Positions 11,364-24,239 are shown, numbered from the stretch's first letter. The stretch: DNA of 64,000 bases from Marthasterias glacialis (GCA_911728455.2 OU452232.1:1302001-1366000), one strand, 5' to 3'. A program made the numbers and translations. Notes: a model not told the origin generated them from the letters alone.

Positions 11364-12426
11364 GTGATTGTTGATTTGGTTTTTCAAATTATAAAAATGT
11401 TGTCACAGATTCAAATTATTAAGTTGGTTAAATTTTGTTACTGTTTTACTTGTACGTTTCATTGTAACAATCAATTATTTTCCAAAAAAGAGAAATCACA
11501 AACTTGTATTAAAATCAACTCATTCTTATTGGGTTTTTTTCAGTAAAAACTCTATTAAATAAATCTGTGACATTTTTACAAAGTTTGATGATAATTATTA
11601 TTAATCAGCACTTTTAATTTCACTTATATGTTGATATGGATTTGATACACATTGTATTTATTTTGATTTGGCATGTCAAAATAAGAGCACAGTGTTAAGA
11701 AAGCTCTCAAATGGACGTATTTCAGAAGGGAATATTTCTCAGGAAACTTCCGTGTAAAATCGTTCCATTTAATACTTTCCTGACAGAATCAATTATGTAT
11801 CATACCTTTATATTAAAAAATGGCTAAACATCAGAATCCAACATCAGTGAGAGTGTAAAAATTACTGGCATGCTTATTCAAATAAATGTTGAAATTAAAA
11901 TTGTACCAATTGTTTTTTTCCTGCCAGTATGAATCATGTATCATACCTTTAAAGGAAGTTGTCACACATCAAAATCTAGAAATAGTGACAGTGTAAAAGT
12001 TATTGGCATTGTGTAATAGAGGCCATGAAAATTTCAGTAAGTGTACAGTATGTAAACCTTGATACATGTAGCAGTGTACAAGAAACCAATATAAACAAAG
12101 CAATCTCTTGTTGGATGGTTGCAGTTAGTACAGGATACTCATCAAGATTGACTATCTATACTTTGATGATTAGTTATCAGAAAAATAGACATGCTTTGCT
12201 GGTGGAGCAGAAATTGTATATATGTTTCAATTCTTTTTAACTGAGAAGTTTTATTGGTATCAACATTTGTTTACACTTAATGTTGACAATATTCTATGCA
12301 TTGTACTCAAATTGTTAAACAGAAAAGGTTTTACCTTATCAATAGTCTAATTATGTTTTGTATTGTATAAACATGGGTCAGGTTTAATTGGATCTAGATT
12401 CAGGGTCACTTCTGAGTCAAGAGTCC
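11364..12426. other. no gene recognised
   Basis: AT-rich intergenic sequence. Two partly similar blocks near 11765-11880 and 11925-12005 share 'atcataccttta..' and 'gtgtaaaaattactggca', which suggests another small local duplication. No ORF or RNA gene is supported. Confidence 0.5.
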
Positions 12427-13660
12427 AGAGTTTTTAGAGCACAAGACAACTGTGGAGTAGGTTTGCCCTTGTAGATATAATTAATAGTCTGATCATGGTG
12501 TGGAAAAAGTAGAACTAGAAACATTGGATTCTGATTCAATAAACACTGTTGGCAACTGTGGAGTAGGTTTGCCCTTGTAGATATAATTAATAGTCTGATC
12601 ATGGTGTGGAAAAAGTAGAACTAGAAACATTGGATTCTGATTCAATCCAATCAACACTGTTGGCAACTGTGGAGTAGGTTTGTCCTTGTAGATACAATTA
12701 ATAGTCTGATCATGATGTGGAAAAAGTAGAACTAGAAACATTGGATTCTGATTCAATAAACACTGTTGGCAACTGTGGAGTAGGTTTGCCCTTGTAGATA
12801 TAATTAATAGTCTGATCATGGTGTGGAAAAAGTAGAACTAGAAACATTGGATTCTGATTCAATCCAATCAACACTGTTGGCAACTGTGGAGTAGGTTTGC
12901 CCTTGTAGATACAATTAATAGCGTGATCATGGTGTGGAAAAAGTAGAACTAGAAACATTGGATTCTGATCAATAAACACTGTTGGCAACTGTGGAGTAGG
13001 TTTGCCCTTGTAGATACAATTAATAGTCTGATCATGGTGTGGAAAAAGTAGAACTAGAAACATTGGATTCTGATTCAATAAACACTGTTGGCAACTGTGG
13101 AGTAGGTTTGCCCTTGTAGATACAATCAATAGTCTGATCATGGTGTGGAAAAAGTAGAACTAGAAACATTGGATTCTGATTCAATAAACACTGTTGGCAA
13201 CTGTGGAGTAGGTTTGCCCTTGTAGATACAATTGATAGTCTGATCATGGTGTGGAAAAAGTAAAACTAGAATTTAGAAACATTGGATTCTGATTCAATCC
13301 AATAAACACTGTTGGCAACTGTGGAGTAGGTTTGCCCTTGTAGATACAATTAATAGTCTGATCATGGTGTGGAAAAAGTAGAACTAGAATTTAGAAACAT
13401 TGGATTCTGATTCAATCCAATCAACACTGTTGGTAACTGTGGAGTAGGTTTGCCCTTGTAGATACAATTAATAGTCTGATCATGGTGTGGAAAAAGTAGA
13501 ACTAGAATTTAGAAACATTGGATTCTGATTCAATCCAATCAACACTGTTGGTAACTGTGGAGTAGGTTTGCCCTTGTAGATACAATTAATAGTCTGATCA
13601 CGGTGTGGAAAAGTAGAACTAGAAACATTGGATTTTGATTCAATAAACACTATTGTTTAC
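12427..13660. repeat. minisatellite, 11 copies of a ~107-bp unit
   Basis: Eleven copies of the landmark 'ctgtggagtaggtttgccct' recur at about 104-118-bp spacing. Units are nearly identical and differ mainly by two defined insertions: a CCAAT-containing 5-bp insert after 'gattcaat', and an 8-bp 'atttagaa' insert present only in the last three or so complete units. Open frames of up to 143 residues on the minus strand arise because the unit lacks stops in that frame. The same repeat appears in different frames, so they are not genes. Confidence 0.95.
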
Positions 13661-14426
13661 AGAGTTGATGAGATATCTGATGTCATAACTTCATAATGGT
13701 CTATGTACATCGTTGTAAGCATTCAGGTTACATTACAACATTCCTATATCTTCATTTGATTTTTCCATTTGTTATTATTCATTATTCTCCCAACTATCTA
13801 GCTGTGCATTTATATTAAGGAACAGGTGTACAATATGATCAAGTGATACAAATACTGCATGTCAGTTTGCTATTTGACCTAAAGTGGGAATCAATTTAAA
13901 TTGTATGAAATAACCAAGAATGTTTGTGTAGTTAGCTCATTTATATAACATGTTGTTTAATTGGAGTTTTGCAGTAAGTTGGTTCTGTATATAATTAAGA
14001 TTGACATTACAGTGTTTTATTGCTCATGTAGACTTGTATTGATTAATACTACTCTGTCTCGAAATATTGTATTAATATTTCTGTCAAGTGAAGATTGATT
14101 CCATTAACTCTCTGTCTCATCCAATTTCCACATAGTTTATGGACCAGGAAGATCTTCTCATCTAAAGTGAAAACAAATCCAATCAAACCTTCAAATTACT
14201 ACAACTTCAAAACATTATTGTATTACTTTTATTGTTTCTGTAACAATGACAATACGGTTAGAAATGGTGGCTTTTAAATGATTTATATAAAAAGTATATC
14301 ACTAATCAAGACAAATAAAGTTATTCAGAAAAAAAATGTAATGGCAAATCTCAAAGAGCTCTTCTTAATGTGTTCAAAATGGTAAATTTTATGTTGTATT
14401 ATTTTGGTTTTTACATTACATGTACA

Positions 14427-14715
14427 CCCATGTGTGATAAGCACTGTACATTCAAGTCCTGCTGAACATCCTCAGGAATACTAACTACTCAGGTGGGATT
14501 CGAACCCTCTATCTCTGCATTTTAGATCAGATGTCTGAACCACCCAGTGACTAGAAGCCAGTTTGAACCCTGTAATAAGCAGTGGATACCGTATACATTG
14601 AATACATGTAATAATTGCATCCAGGAAAAAGACTATTATTTTGGTTAGACCCTTACACTGATGTGTGATAAGCACTTTATACTGAGTGCTTTCAGAGTCT
14701 TGTGGGAAAACACAA
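14427..14715 (-). mobile_element. tRNA/inverted-repeat composite element, copy 1
   Basis: The arms 'atgtgtgataagcact' occur near both ends (14430 and 14660). The interior 'ggtgggattcgaaccct' (14493-14510) is the reverse complement of a tRNA T-arm (B-box GGTTCGAATCC). It matches the element at 61221-61550 in order and content, including the 'gcagtgg(g)taccg' block. It is a non-autonomous element, read on the minus strand from its tRNA-like promoter. Confidence 0.6.
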
Positions 14716-14856
14716 AAAAGACTTCAACAAAAGAAAGACTTTTAGACAGAAGATGTTTAACTCATGAATTCTGTTATGAACATGGTGTAAGTGTCATCAT
14801 GTCTATCAGTTTCACTTTCACATCATCTTTCTATTTCTCATCTTTGTTCTTTACAG

Positions 14857-14964
14857 AAGGAGAACTCAAGTCTAGTTCAACATCTTGAGGATGAGGAGTG
14901 TGGTAGTCTAAAGCTGAAGCAGATGATGTCACTGCTGGAGCATGAACTAGACCAAAGAAATCAG
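14857..14964 (+). pseudogene. coiled-coil exon of an ECM-type gene or gene remnant
   Basis: An exon of exactly 36 codons sits between a 'tttacag' acceptor and a GTATGA donor, phase 0 on both sides. It encodes a charged heptad-like sequence (LVQHLEDEECGSLKLK..LLEHELDQ). A similar short coiled coil precedes VWC modules in kielin/chordin-like and NELL-type secreted proteins. It is placed here with the decayed exons downstream because of order and strand. The exon itself carries no disruption. Confidence 0.5.
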
Positions 14965-15769
14965 GTATGAGATGAGAGGAACCATGTGGTGTGCTTAGAA
15001 GAAAGAAAGTAGGAGTTGAGACAAATCTACTGCCAAATATAAAACTGCTGCTGAGAGTATTGCTTCAAAATATTCTGTAAGCAAAAATAGAGTGAGACAA
15101 GGTCCAAGTTGAATCAAGCAGAATTGCTGTGCTTACTACAGCTTAATGTTAATGTTATTAACAATCAAGAAGACTGGTGCATTCTAAGTTAATTTGAAGT
15201 ATTGAGACAAGAATTACTTGCTTTGGTTACAGTGAACAGCGGATTAGAACAGAACTTCTTGCTGTCCTCTATTCCCTCAAGCTTTGTTAATTCATGTTGT
15301 TTTTAAGGATTATCAAATAGTAATAATTTGTAAGAATTGTCTGATATTAACACAATAACAATTGACAAACCACCCTGTGTTGGTAAATTTTCTCTATATT
15401 AAATCTGCAACAATTATCCATACACAAGTTGTGCAGACCCAGTATCTGGGGCGCTGTACTCCTTTTTTTAAATTGTGACTTAGACAGTCGTGCTAGCACC
15501 CCAGAGAAGCATGGTGTTACTCGCTTTGATGAACGCTATGATTTGCTATGACGGTGTGGTACCCTGTTCCCAAAAATTGCCCACAGGCATTGAAAATCAG
15601 CTTAAAAACCTTTGACACAAAGAGCAACTTTGACAGGCAACTTAGACAGGCAACCAACAGGACAGCATTCAAAAGAAACACTTCAGTTGCTCAAGAGTGT
15701 CTTACAATTTCTAATCAAATAATGGACACATGAAATGTAAATGGACTGCCTGGATTTCTTTGATTACAG

Positions 15770-15868
15770 TTGTTGATTGTGTCGTCCCATGTGAGAATAA
15801 TGGCCAGTGTGTGGATGGAGTTTGCATGTGTACTGATGGATTGGATGGTAACCTATGTGAGATGTGAG
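15770..15868 (+). pseudogene. EGF-like exon with an in-frame stop before the better donor
   Basis: After a 'tgattacag' acceptor the frame reads DCVVPCENNGQCVDGVCMCT... with Cys spacing C-x3-C-x5-C-x4-C-x-C-x8-C, a clear EGF-like module. The strong donor GTAAGC at 15869 leaves an in-frame TGA (C-E-M-stop). A weaker donor GTGAGA at 15857 would avoid the stop and still fit the phase of the next exon. Either the gene uses the weaker site or this is a disabling mutation. Confidence 0.6.
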
Positions 15869-16361
15869 GTAAGCAAATAAGAGCCCAATACAGAATGCTG
15901 ATTAAAGTAGAGATACTCCAGCCATTGGCAAATAACAAAACAATCTCATGTGAATATTTCAATCCTATTGTCCTGTTTTGGAACATTTTTGATGATAATA
16001 TTAGTATGACATTTCAATTTACTGCATTGATGGTCAAATGCATTATTCACATCTTTGTTTCTGACTGGGGGTAGGTTTATGCTGATTAAGTACCCTGGTA
16101 ATTTTGTGTATCAATCTGCAAGCAGACCAGTTGTCATCTGGCCAAAGTTTCTCGGGTTGTGCGTGATTGGTTAGATGAAAGACCAATAAGATCCCTTCTT
16201 TTCTTTTATTTTCACACCTCAACAAAATCACAGTAAACATCTCTTAACTTTGTTAAACTACGTGTAGAAAGTCATTCTAAAAGTAATTCAACCGATAGTT
16301 ATAAAATTGGATTAATCCTTAGTCTTAAATTGAACTTATTAAACTGTGTTGTAATGTTTAG

Positions 16362-16529
16362 GTTGTAGCAACAATGGCATTGGATACAGGAATGGTATAG
16401 TCTTGACTGCATTCAACTGTGATGAATGTGTGTGTATCTATGGGGATGTTGTATGTGAACCAGCTAGCTGCAATACAGAATGTTATGATCCATATCAACC
16501 ACCAGGAGAATGGTGTCCAATATGTGAAG
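16362..16529 (+). pseudogene. VWC (chordin-type cysteine-rich) exon, intact
   Basis: An exon between AG (16360-16361) and GTAAAT encodes CSNNGIGYRNG...CDECVCIYGDVVCEP..C..EC...PPGEWCPICEG. This is the standard von Willebrand factor C pattern (C..NG..Y..G....C..C.C..G.V.C....C....C.....PGE.CP.C). It is open throughout and is the best-preserved exon of the locus. VWC modules of this type bind BMP-family ligands in chordin, kielin and BMPER proteins (family knowledge). Confidence 0.75.
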
Positions 16530-19500
16530 GTAAATCAGTTCAACTTGGGAAAGTTCATTTGACTGAGTAACATACATTCCCAACAGGAAGATACTTGATT
16601 GAGTTCCTTCTGTGGAATGTGTGGTCCCTCAAGTCAAAGGTTAATTGAATCAGTTTGTAAAGGAGAGACAACTAAGGATATGAGGAAATTTATACACATT
16701 TTATCATTGTAATTTGTGGTGTTTTTTTGTTGTTGTTGAAGTTTTCAATGTATCTAGTGTTCTTTAATTGAAGTTGTTGTGTTTTTGAAATGAAGTTGTC
16801 ATTCTATCTTTTCATTTTACTCTTGCTTTTGTATCCAATACCAAATTATATTGTTAATGTACATTGAGCCATTTCTACTCATATTGTAATGTATATTGTG
16901 CATTTTGGAATTGCCTCTCTATATTGTGTGCTATTTGTAATCACATTTTCATTGTTATAAAATGAATTGAAAATGTATCATCATGTGTCATTTTATCTTT
17001 TGTTCATGTCATTAATGCTCAGATATTCTTTTGTCATTGACACTATTCTTATTTTGACAGGTGAGATGGAGTTGTGAGTAGAAATGTTGCATTATTCATT
17101 GAACCACTGTAATATTTCTAGATGTTCATCACCATATGCCCAGACATAGCTGTCTTTGGTAATTGATTACATTTTCTTTTTCAGTATATACATCTAATTG
17201 CAGCTGCTATGGTGATTTTGGTACAAGGCACTTGCATCCACTATGGTGTCTAATGAAACCAGATGCTACTGTGAGTTACTACTACTATTGCAGGAGAATG
17301 CTTGCCTTGATGTGCTGGTGAGTTTCATCATTTGACAGTTGCTAATATATCATGTAATCTCAAAACTCCATTTGTCAAGTCTCTCATGTCTAAATGAGGG
17401 ACAAGTTCAATGTGGTTTTCTGCTAAAGAATGTTGTGTTTTTCCAAATAATGCATCAAATTTCTAATTCCCTTTACCTTAAATAAAATGGACTCTACAGA
17501 ATAGTTTAATAAATGAAAATATCTATTGACAGTGACAAGTCAGCTATTGTTTATGTATGACATGATATTTCAACTGTTGAGTTATCTTACTATTTCAGAT
17601 GGATTCTGTTGTCAACCCAGAGGCCAGGTATATGAAAGTGATGAAAGTTGGTTTGATACTGAGGATCCTTGTATAGAATATGCTTTGTAAGTCACTCAAT
17701 ATCTCTCTTTGAATATTGTCTAATATGTGTACCCCATGAGGTCTTGATTCATCTCTCAAGAAATCAGGGTTTGTGTAGAGCAGTCATTTTGAAAGGATTT
17801 GTAAATCAAAATAAAACTCATTCCTCATGTCTTGAGACATTAACTTACACTCAGTCTTGGGTTTAGAGAACTCCAAGACTTGTTTGATCATGATTCTCTT
17901 TTTTCTCTCTGCTTGATGAGATTTGAAACTAAGATTGATTGATATTCTTTTCAGGATGTGAGATGAGTGGTCAGTCACAAGAGAAGTACCTTATAAACCT
18001 GATGATACACAATGAATGGAATGTTGATGTGAAGGAAGCACAACACATTGCTTGCCAGTCTGGTACCCAACACTGACATGTAAACCAGAGTGATTGTATC
18101 TGAAGGATCATGCTGCCCATCTTGTATTGGTGAGCATGGGGGGCAGAAGGGTTGATTTGCTCAAAATTTTACACAGATAGAAACTCAAGACCAATTTCTA
18201 CAAAAAAACACTTTTACTTGCTCAAATTGTCCCCACTGCTTGGCCTGAATTTGGGAGGCAGTTAGCCACCCCGGCTTGTACGCCCATGTTGATGAGTCTT
18301 AACTTCATTGGAAACAATTATTGCATGATGATATGGATGAAGTTAACTTCCTTATAAGATGATTAATTGTCTCCCAGTAAACTTGAAAACTCATTACAGA
18401 TTCATCAAATTCTTGAATTATAATTTCCTTTATTATATGCTTCTGATGGATATTATTATGTTGTGTATGTTACATTGCATATCAAAATGAAGACATGAAA
18501 GTTTTATTTTCCATGTATGTTGCATTGATTATAAAAATGATGAAAAAGAATATGAAGGTACTTTACATTTTGTGCAAATTGTTTTTGTAACTGCATATTC
18601 CAAGTGTATTAACTTGTTATTGTGTGCATTTTGTTGGTCTATGCTTCTGATGAAGGTTTGGTTTGGATCTTAAGTTAAGGTCAACTACTTCATTTAACTC
18701 TGTTTATTTACATTAATATTTGTATAGGTTTATTTTCTTTCTCATTATTTATTGAAATTTTTTTCTCGATCTTAATGTTTATTTTAAACTGTGAAGGTTT
18801 TATTTCCACTGATATTGAGAGGTTGTAGGGATGACATTACTAGATTCACAATGTATAGTATTGTGATTTAAAAATTAAATCATTAATGTGAAGTAAAACC
18901 AGACAAACATTTTAAAACATCGACCCCAGTTATTAAATGATTGTAGTTTTCATTTTAGGCTGGTACCCTAGACTGTGATGTTGAAGATTGCACAGAGCTT
19001 CCTTGTACTCGGCTTCCAGATAATTACTGCCCTCTATGTTTGGATCAGGATTGTTGATTTGATCAATGGAGAATCTTTTCAACCAGCTGCAGATCAAAGA
19101 ACAAACTCTACCTGTAATGTAAGTCCTTCACAGATTCTTTTGAATAACAGCCATTATTAATCAATTGCATTTGATATTGTCAAGTCTGCTAACACATTTC
19201 TGTATGAAAGTAAAATAGTCTGCAGTAACTCTCACTTCTTAAAACAAAGCAATACTCTCAAAGTACCGATATTTAAACAACAACATTGCAGTCAAGATGT
19301 TTTGTTGACTAAATAAACACTGTTTGGTCATTCTTTTGTGTGATCGTCAGTATTTAATATAAATTCATATTTATTAATTGATCAACAATTTGATTATTTT
19401 TCTGCTCAATTTTGAAAAGTTTCTTTTTGTTTTTTGTACTCTCAGGTGCATTCTGTTTGTATAAAGGAGAGAGATACTTCACTAATACAGCTTGGAAGAG

Positions 19501-19772
19501 TGGATGTGATATCTGTTATGATATTATGCTGAGTATCAAGCATACCGACCATGTTATCAATACCATCATCTACACTATGATCAACTCAAACCCTCAAACC
19601 ATCTTGGCAGCTCAAGTTCCTCAAGTTACTCAGCATACAAGACAATGAACCTGTTAAATTATATGCCCTATAATATACACCTCCCTATGGGAAAAGAGAC
19701 CAGGACATCATTTCTAACATAAGTTCAGTGTCTGCTTGGACATAGTGAAGGCATGCTGCAACCAGAGCAAAT

Positions 19773-19852
19773 CATGGTGATGATGATGGTGATGATGATG
19801 ATGATGAATATGATGGTGATGATGATGGTGATGATGATGATGGTGATGATGT
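19773..19852. repeat. (ATG/GTG)n trinucleotide microsatellite
   Basis: About 80 bases of ATGATGGTG-type triplets. The Met-rich frame through it is not a gene. Confidence 0.9.
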
Positions 19853-19854
19853 TC

Positions 19855-21525
19855 CAACACCCCTGTTTTCCAACAATCCTATGTTCCAATAACCCCTCGT
19901 TTTCTACACACTGGGGTGTGGAAGATTGTCAGGGTTTGGGTTGGTGTTGGGAACCTACAATTTTGGGGATGTTAGAACAAAATTTGGGGTTGATGGAACA
20001 TAGGGGTGTTAGAACATAGAGGTGTTGGACTATAGAGGTTTCAGAACATAGGGGTAGGCAAACAGGTGTTACAGCAAAAAGGAATGTCAGAACATAAGGG
20101 TGTTGGAACATAGGGGTGTTGGAATGTAGGGGTGTTAGAAAATTGGCGTGTCAGAACATAGAGGTGTCAGAAAATAGGGATGTCGAAACATATATGGTTG
20201 TTTGGGCGGAAATGTTTCAAAAAATAGGGGTGTCAGAACATAGAGGTGTTGCAACAGGTGTGTCGGAACATGGGAGTTTGGGAAAGTAGGGACGCAGAAC
20301 ATGGGGTTGCTAGGACATAGGTGTGACAGAATATAGGGGTGTGGGAACATAGGGGTGTCGGAACATTGTGGTGTCAGAACAAAGGGGTGTCTGAACATAG
20401 GGGTGTTGGAACATAGCAATGTTTGAATGTAGGGGTGTCAAACGGAGGGATGTTGGAACATAGGGTTGTTTGGACATAGGGTTGTTGGTAATATTGGTGT
20501 TTCAGAACATAGGGGTGTCGGAACTTAGGGGTGTTGGAACATAGGGGTGTAAGAACATAGGGGTGTCAGAACATAGGAGTGTCAGAACATAAGTTTGTGG
20601 GAACATAGTGGTGTCGGGACATAGGGGTGTCAGAACATAGCGGTGTCAGAATGGAGGGATGTTAGACCATAAGGTTGTTTGGACATAGGGGTTTCTGAAC
20701 ATTCGTGTGTCGCAACATAGGTGTGTTGGAACATAGGGGTGTGGGTACATAGAGGTGTCATAACATAGGGGTGTCGGAACGAAGGGATGTCGGAACGTAG
20801 GGGTTTTGGAACATGGGGTGTCGGAATATTGGTGTGTTGCAACATAGCTCTGTCATAACTTAAGGGTGTCGAGACTTCTGAAATTAGGGATGTCTGACCA
20901 TAGGGGTGTTGCAACAAAGGTGTGTCTCGGAACATTTATGTGTCACAACAAGTGTGTTGGAACATAGGGGTGTCAGAACATAGGAGTTTCCAAAATAGGG
21001 ATGTTTGAACATATGGTTGTTTTGACATAGGTGTGTTGGATTATATAGGTGGGTCGCAATATAGGGGTGTTGGAACATAGGGGTGTTGGAACATAGGGGT
21101 GTCAGAATATAGGGGTGTTGAAACATAAGGGTGTCGGAATGGAGGGAAGTCAGAACATAGGGTTGTTGGGACATAGAAGTGTTGCAACATAGTGGTGTAG
21201 GAACATAGGGTTGTTGAAACATAGGGGTATCAGAACTTACTTGTGTCACAACATAGGTGTGTCGAAACATCGAAACAGGGGTGGCGGAACATGGGGTGTT
21301 GGAACATAGGTGTGTTGGAACAAGAGAACATGGTCTCAGAACATAGGTTTGACGGAACATAGGGGTGTCAGAACATACGGGTGTCAACATAGGTTTGTCA
21401 TAAAGGTGTGTCAGAACATTGGGGTGCTTTGGGACATAGGGGTGTCAGATTATAGGGGTGCGAAACATAGGGGTATCAAAACTTAGGTGTGACGGAACAT
21501 TGGGTTGTCAGAACATAGGAGGGCG
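19855..21525. repeat. 1.7-kb minisatellite, ~16-bp unit (ggaacataggggtgtt)
   Basis: About 100 imperfect copies of a 16-bp unit (consensus GGAACATAGGGGTGTN), with heavy substitution and small indels. Because 16 is not a multiple of three, long minus-strand frames (up to 168 residues, SDTPMFQHPY-type) cycle with a 48-bp period. They are by-products of a repeat that lacks stops on that strand. Confidence 0.93.
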
Positions 21526-23380
21526 TTATTCAACGTGACATTCACAGACTGATGTCATGAATAACTAGCAACATGTTTGTAATTTATGTGCCAAACAATT
21601 ATTTGTGGCCACAGAAATAGTTATCAAATGAAACTGGTTGTGTAGATAATTGCTATATTAATTTATTATAAATAATTAATTTTTATTATTATAAACTCTT
21701 ACAAATGACTGTATCGCATGTGTTTGTGGTTAATACTTTTATTTAAAACTAGTTTTTGAAATGATTGTTATAAGAAACAGTTAACTCTTGTTACACCGTC
21801 TTTATTTTGTACATTGGGTTTAATGTAAATCTCATGCAAAGTTGTGTAAAGCGCGTCAGACCCTGATTAAAAATTATTCGTAACGGCCAGCAATCAATTG
21901 CTTCGGTGGATAAACGTTTCTTTAACGTTTGTTAAAATGAAGTTTGATTTATTTGAAATGTCAACACCATGGCTAGCACTCAGTAGTCGTTTGTACCCTA
22001 GTAAAAATAACTGCATTTATCAATAAGCCTAAAACCCACACATGTCGTAACCCGTCCTTTGTGGCAGGATGTAGTCTGGAAAACTAACCTAGAAAGCAGA
22101 TACGCTCTCAGCAGGTGTATGACCGGTTTCGTATGGTAATCCGTCCTCCGGGTAATGTGTCCACTATACGGTAAATTAACGTGGGCTGGAGGAGTTCGTT
22201 CATTCAAAAGAGGGCGCTGTCAGAAGGAGTTAGTACACAATTCGCCGTATGCTGGGACACAATCTCCTACCGGACAGAATTTCCTTCCACACCGGCAGTA
22301 TCCTGCAGTGCTAAAAGTACGATCATTGGGTACATCGCTGGCATCAACAAAGAACAGTTTTATCATCTCATCATGGAGGGATATGTGGGTGATCGTGAGA
22401 GAGGAACAATCTCTACTAGGTCAGTGGTTATCATTTATACTTTTCACAAGTAAAAAAAACCTTGCAAAACTTTTCAAATGGTTCCAAATTTATTGTGATA
22501 TGCAGTTACCACCGCCATTCTCCCAAACAACTCTTTTCCCTTATAATTAATGTTAATGTTTGTGATTGAACTACTTCTACTCTACGATAATTTGGATTAT
22601 GTTTTAATGTGGTTTTCCGTTGTCATAGGGTTTTTGTTTAAGAGAAACTACCAAAATTGTTCAAATATTTAACACGGTTTGTGCTTTAAAAATAAAGAAC
22701 CATTATGAGAAAACGAATGATTACTTACCTTTACAATTTAAACTTGTTTTTCACGGAAACCCATTCACACAATGTTGGTTTTCAGGGAACTGTGATGCCT
22801 AAAAACATCTGAAATTTTGAACAATGTCTAAGAGGGTAAAATAAATAATTAAATCATAAACAAATTTAAAAGCAAGACTATATTTATATGAAAATAACAG
22901 GTGGATAAAACAAAATTAGTAAAAAAATAGTACGAATAGTGAGACATTCAACAAGAGGTTATGCAAGTTATACCAAAGATATTCACTGAGTCAAGTCAAA
23001 TTGATGTGATTTAATTATTCACAACGAACAACAAATAATCAAATTTTAAACAAAACGTACTCAACCCTCAAATAACGTAGGAATCCTACAAGTAAATTCA
23101 GTCGTTTGAAACAAATTAGAGTAGTATTTGATGATAAATTGGGGTCGGAAACCATATTATGCGTACTTTACGTTTGGGGGATTCATATAAATATTCTGAA
23201 CCGTTAAAATGATATACTGCCCTCAGTCGGCCGTTTTTTGTTTTTGGTTTTTTTTTTTTTGCGGTTGGGGCGGGGGCTGTGGTCATTGTGTTCACATTCC
23301 ATTGATCAAACAACCCTTCAACAATGCTTGCGAGTTTGTTCACTTGATAACAATTTAAATTGGTCTCGGCAATCACCAAC
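21526..23380. other. no firm gene; one possible small exon near 22.2-22.4 kb
   Basis: Two overlapping frames lie at 22155-22550 and 22181-22453. The second reads ...STQFAVCWDTISYRTEF...KEQFYHLIMEGYVGD and ends at a possible GTCAGT donor near 22420. No family is recognised and no upstream acceptor is clear. The rest is AT-rich DNA. Confidence 0.3.
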
Positions 23381-23745
23381 GCAGTGGCTCAATTGGTTAC
23401 GGCGCTGGTACTATCTCGCAACTCAGAACCGGTCGGCCACCGGTTCGGGGTTCGATTCTGGCTCCTGCCAATATTACGAAACAAGGCAATTTTACCAGAA
23501 AAGGCACTGGTATGACGTGGTGGTCGCCTGTTTAACCTGAGGGAGGAGAACACGTGGTCTGTGTTAAGAATCGGAGATAGGGAAGGATATGCGGTGAGTC
23601 GGTTGTCATACCAGAAGGGTCCTATATGGAAGCCGGTAAGGGCCTCTATCAGGGGTTTATTTGTCTGACGACATTAAACTCCGGTAGGGGAATAACCCGA
23701 AATCGCGGCTCCTGAATGCCTGACTATCACCGAGTAACTTTTTGA
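23380..23745 (+). mobile_element. tRNA-derived SINE (class-II-tRNA-like head)
   Basis: The head 'gcagtggctcaattggtta' (A-box type) is followed by 'ggttcggggttcgattctgg' (B-box type, about 23444-23463). The two are separated by a long insertion like the variable arm of Ser/Leu tRNAs. A body of about 280 bp without ORF follows. It cannot fold as a functional tRNA with normal spacing, so it is called a SINE. Target-site duplications were not identified. Confidence 0.6.
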
Positions 23746-24239
23746 TTTTTTTCCCCTCAGATTATTTTTTGTTATATCTAAGTTAATAGTTAGTCATTTA
23801 CCCAGAAAAACAGACCAATCAAATTGAGAGGGGAGGGCACACTGTCAAGTTCCTAAACTAAAAAAAAAATTTAATCAATAACAAAAAGCAACGCTATTCT
23901 TTATTTGTTTTTTCATGGTAAGCGTAAGAAAATAATAAAGTGTCCATGGCAAAAACATTAAGTTCTCATAAATATTTAGTTTTATCGGGCATACAGGAGA
24001 AAAATTCCAAAAAGACTTGTATTTTTGTGAAGTGAATATTAAATAATGTAGTCCTATTCACCCAACCCTTGCTTGTAATACTGTGTCACGTTGTTAGTTT
24101 AAACTTTATAATACGCGCGAAGACTACGAACCCTCGACGTGTAGCACCTTCTTATACAGATTGCTAGTATGCTAGAGACATTGTGTTTTTCTTAGAAAAC
24201 TTGAATAACTTTATCGTGGATTGGTCTTCAAAACAACAT

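Larger units (their letters stand above)
14857..19540 (+). pseudogene. decayed multi-VWC/EGF secreted-protein gene (kielin/chordin-like)
   Basis: Ordered exon relics on the + strand are: coiled coil 14857-14964, EGF 15770-15868, VWC 16362-16529, a Cys-rich relic 17185-17317, VWC start 17599-17686 (GFCCQPRGQVYESDESW..DPC), VWC 17955-18129 (...EGSCCPSCIG at its end), VWC end plus next start 18959-19118, and VWC start from 19446 (KGERYFTNTAWKSGCDICYD). Several exons need a single-base correction to read through. In 17955-18129 one base is missing in a C-run near 'ggtaccc' and a second near 'gagtgattgt'. Near 19050 the frame shifts between YCPLC and VDLINGE. At 17676 an expected Cys codon is TAT. 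Good splice sites survive. The simplest reading is a pseudogene of a kielin/chordin-like or VWCE-like protein. Assembly indels in a live gene are the alternative. Confidence 0.6.

Noticed and set aside
12493..13247. Minus-strand frames of 71-143 residues
   Set aside because: They are translations of the 107-bp minisatellite, found in overlapping and shifted frames.
12427..13660. CRISPR array
   Set aside because: Units are contiguous near-identical tandem repeats without unique spacers, and the genome is eukaryotic.
20135..21390. Minus-strand frames of 94-168 residues
   Set aside because: They are translations of the 16-bp minisatellite; there is no start context, domain or splice support.
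22155..22550. Overlapping 131- and 90-residue frames
   Set aside because: One may be an exon but no acceptor, homology or second exon was found; kept only as a note.
23382..23470. tRNA-Ser/Leu gene
   Set aside because: A-box and B-box are present, but the arm between them does not fold properly and a non-tRNA body follows; called a SINE.
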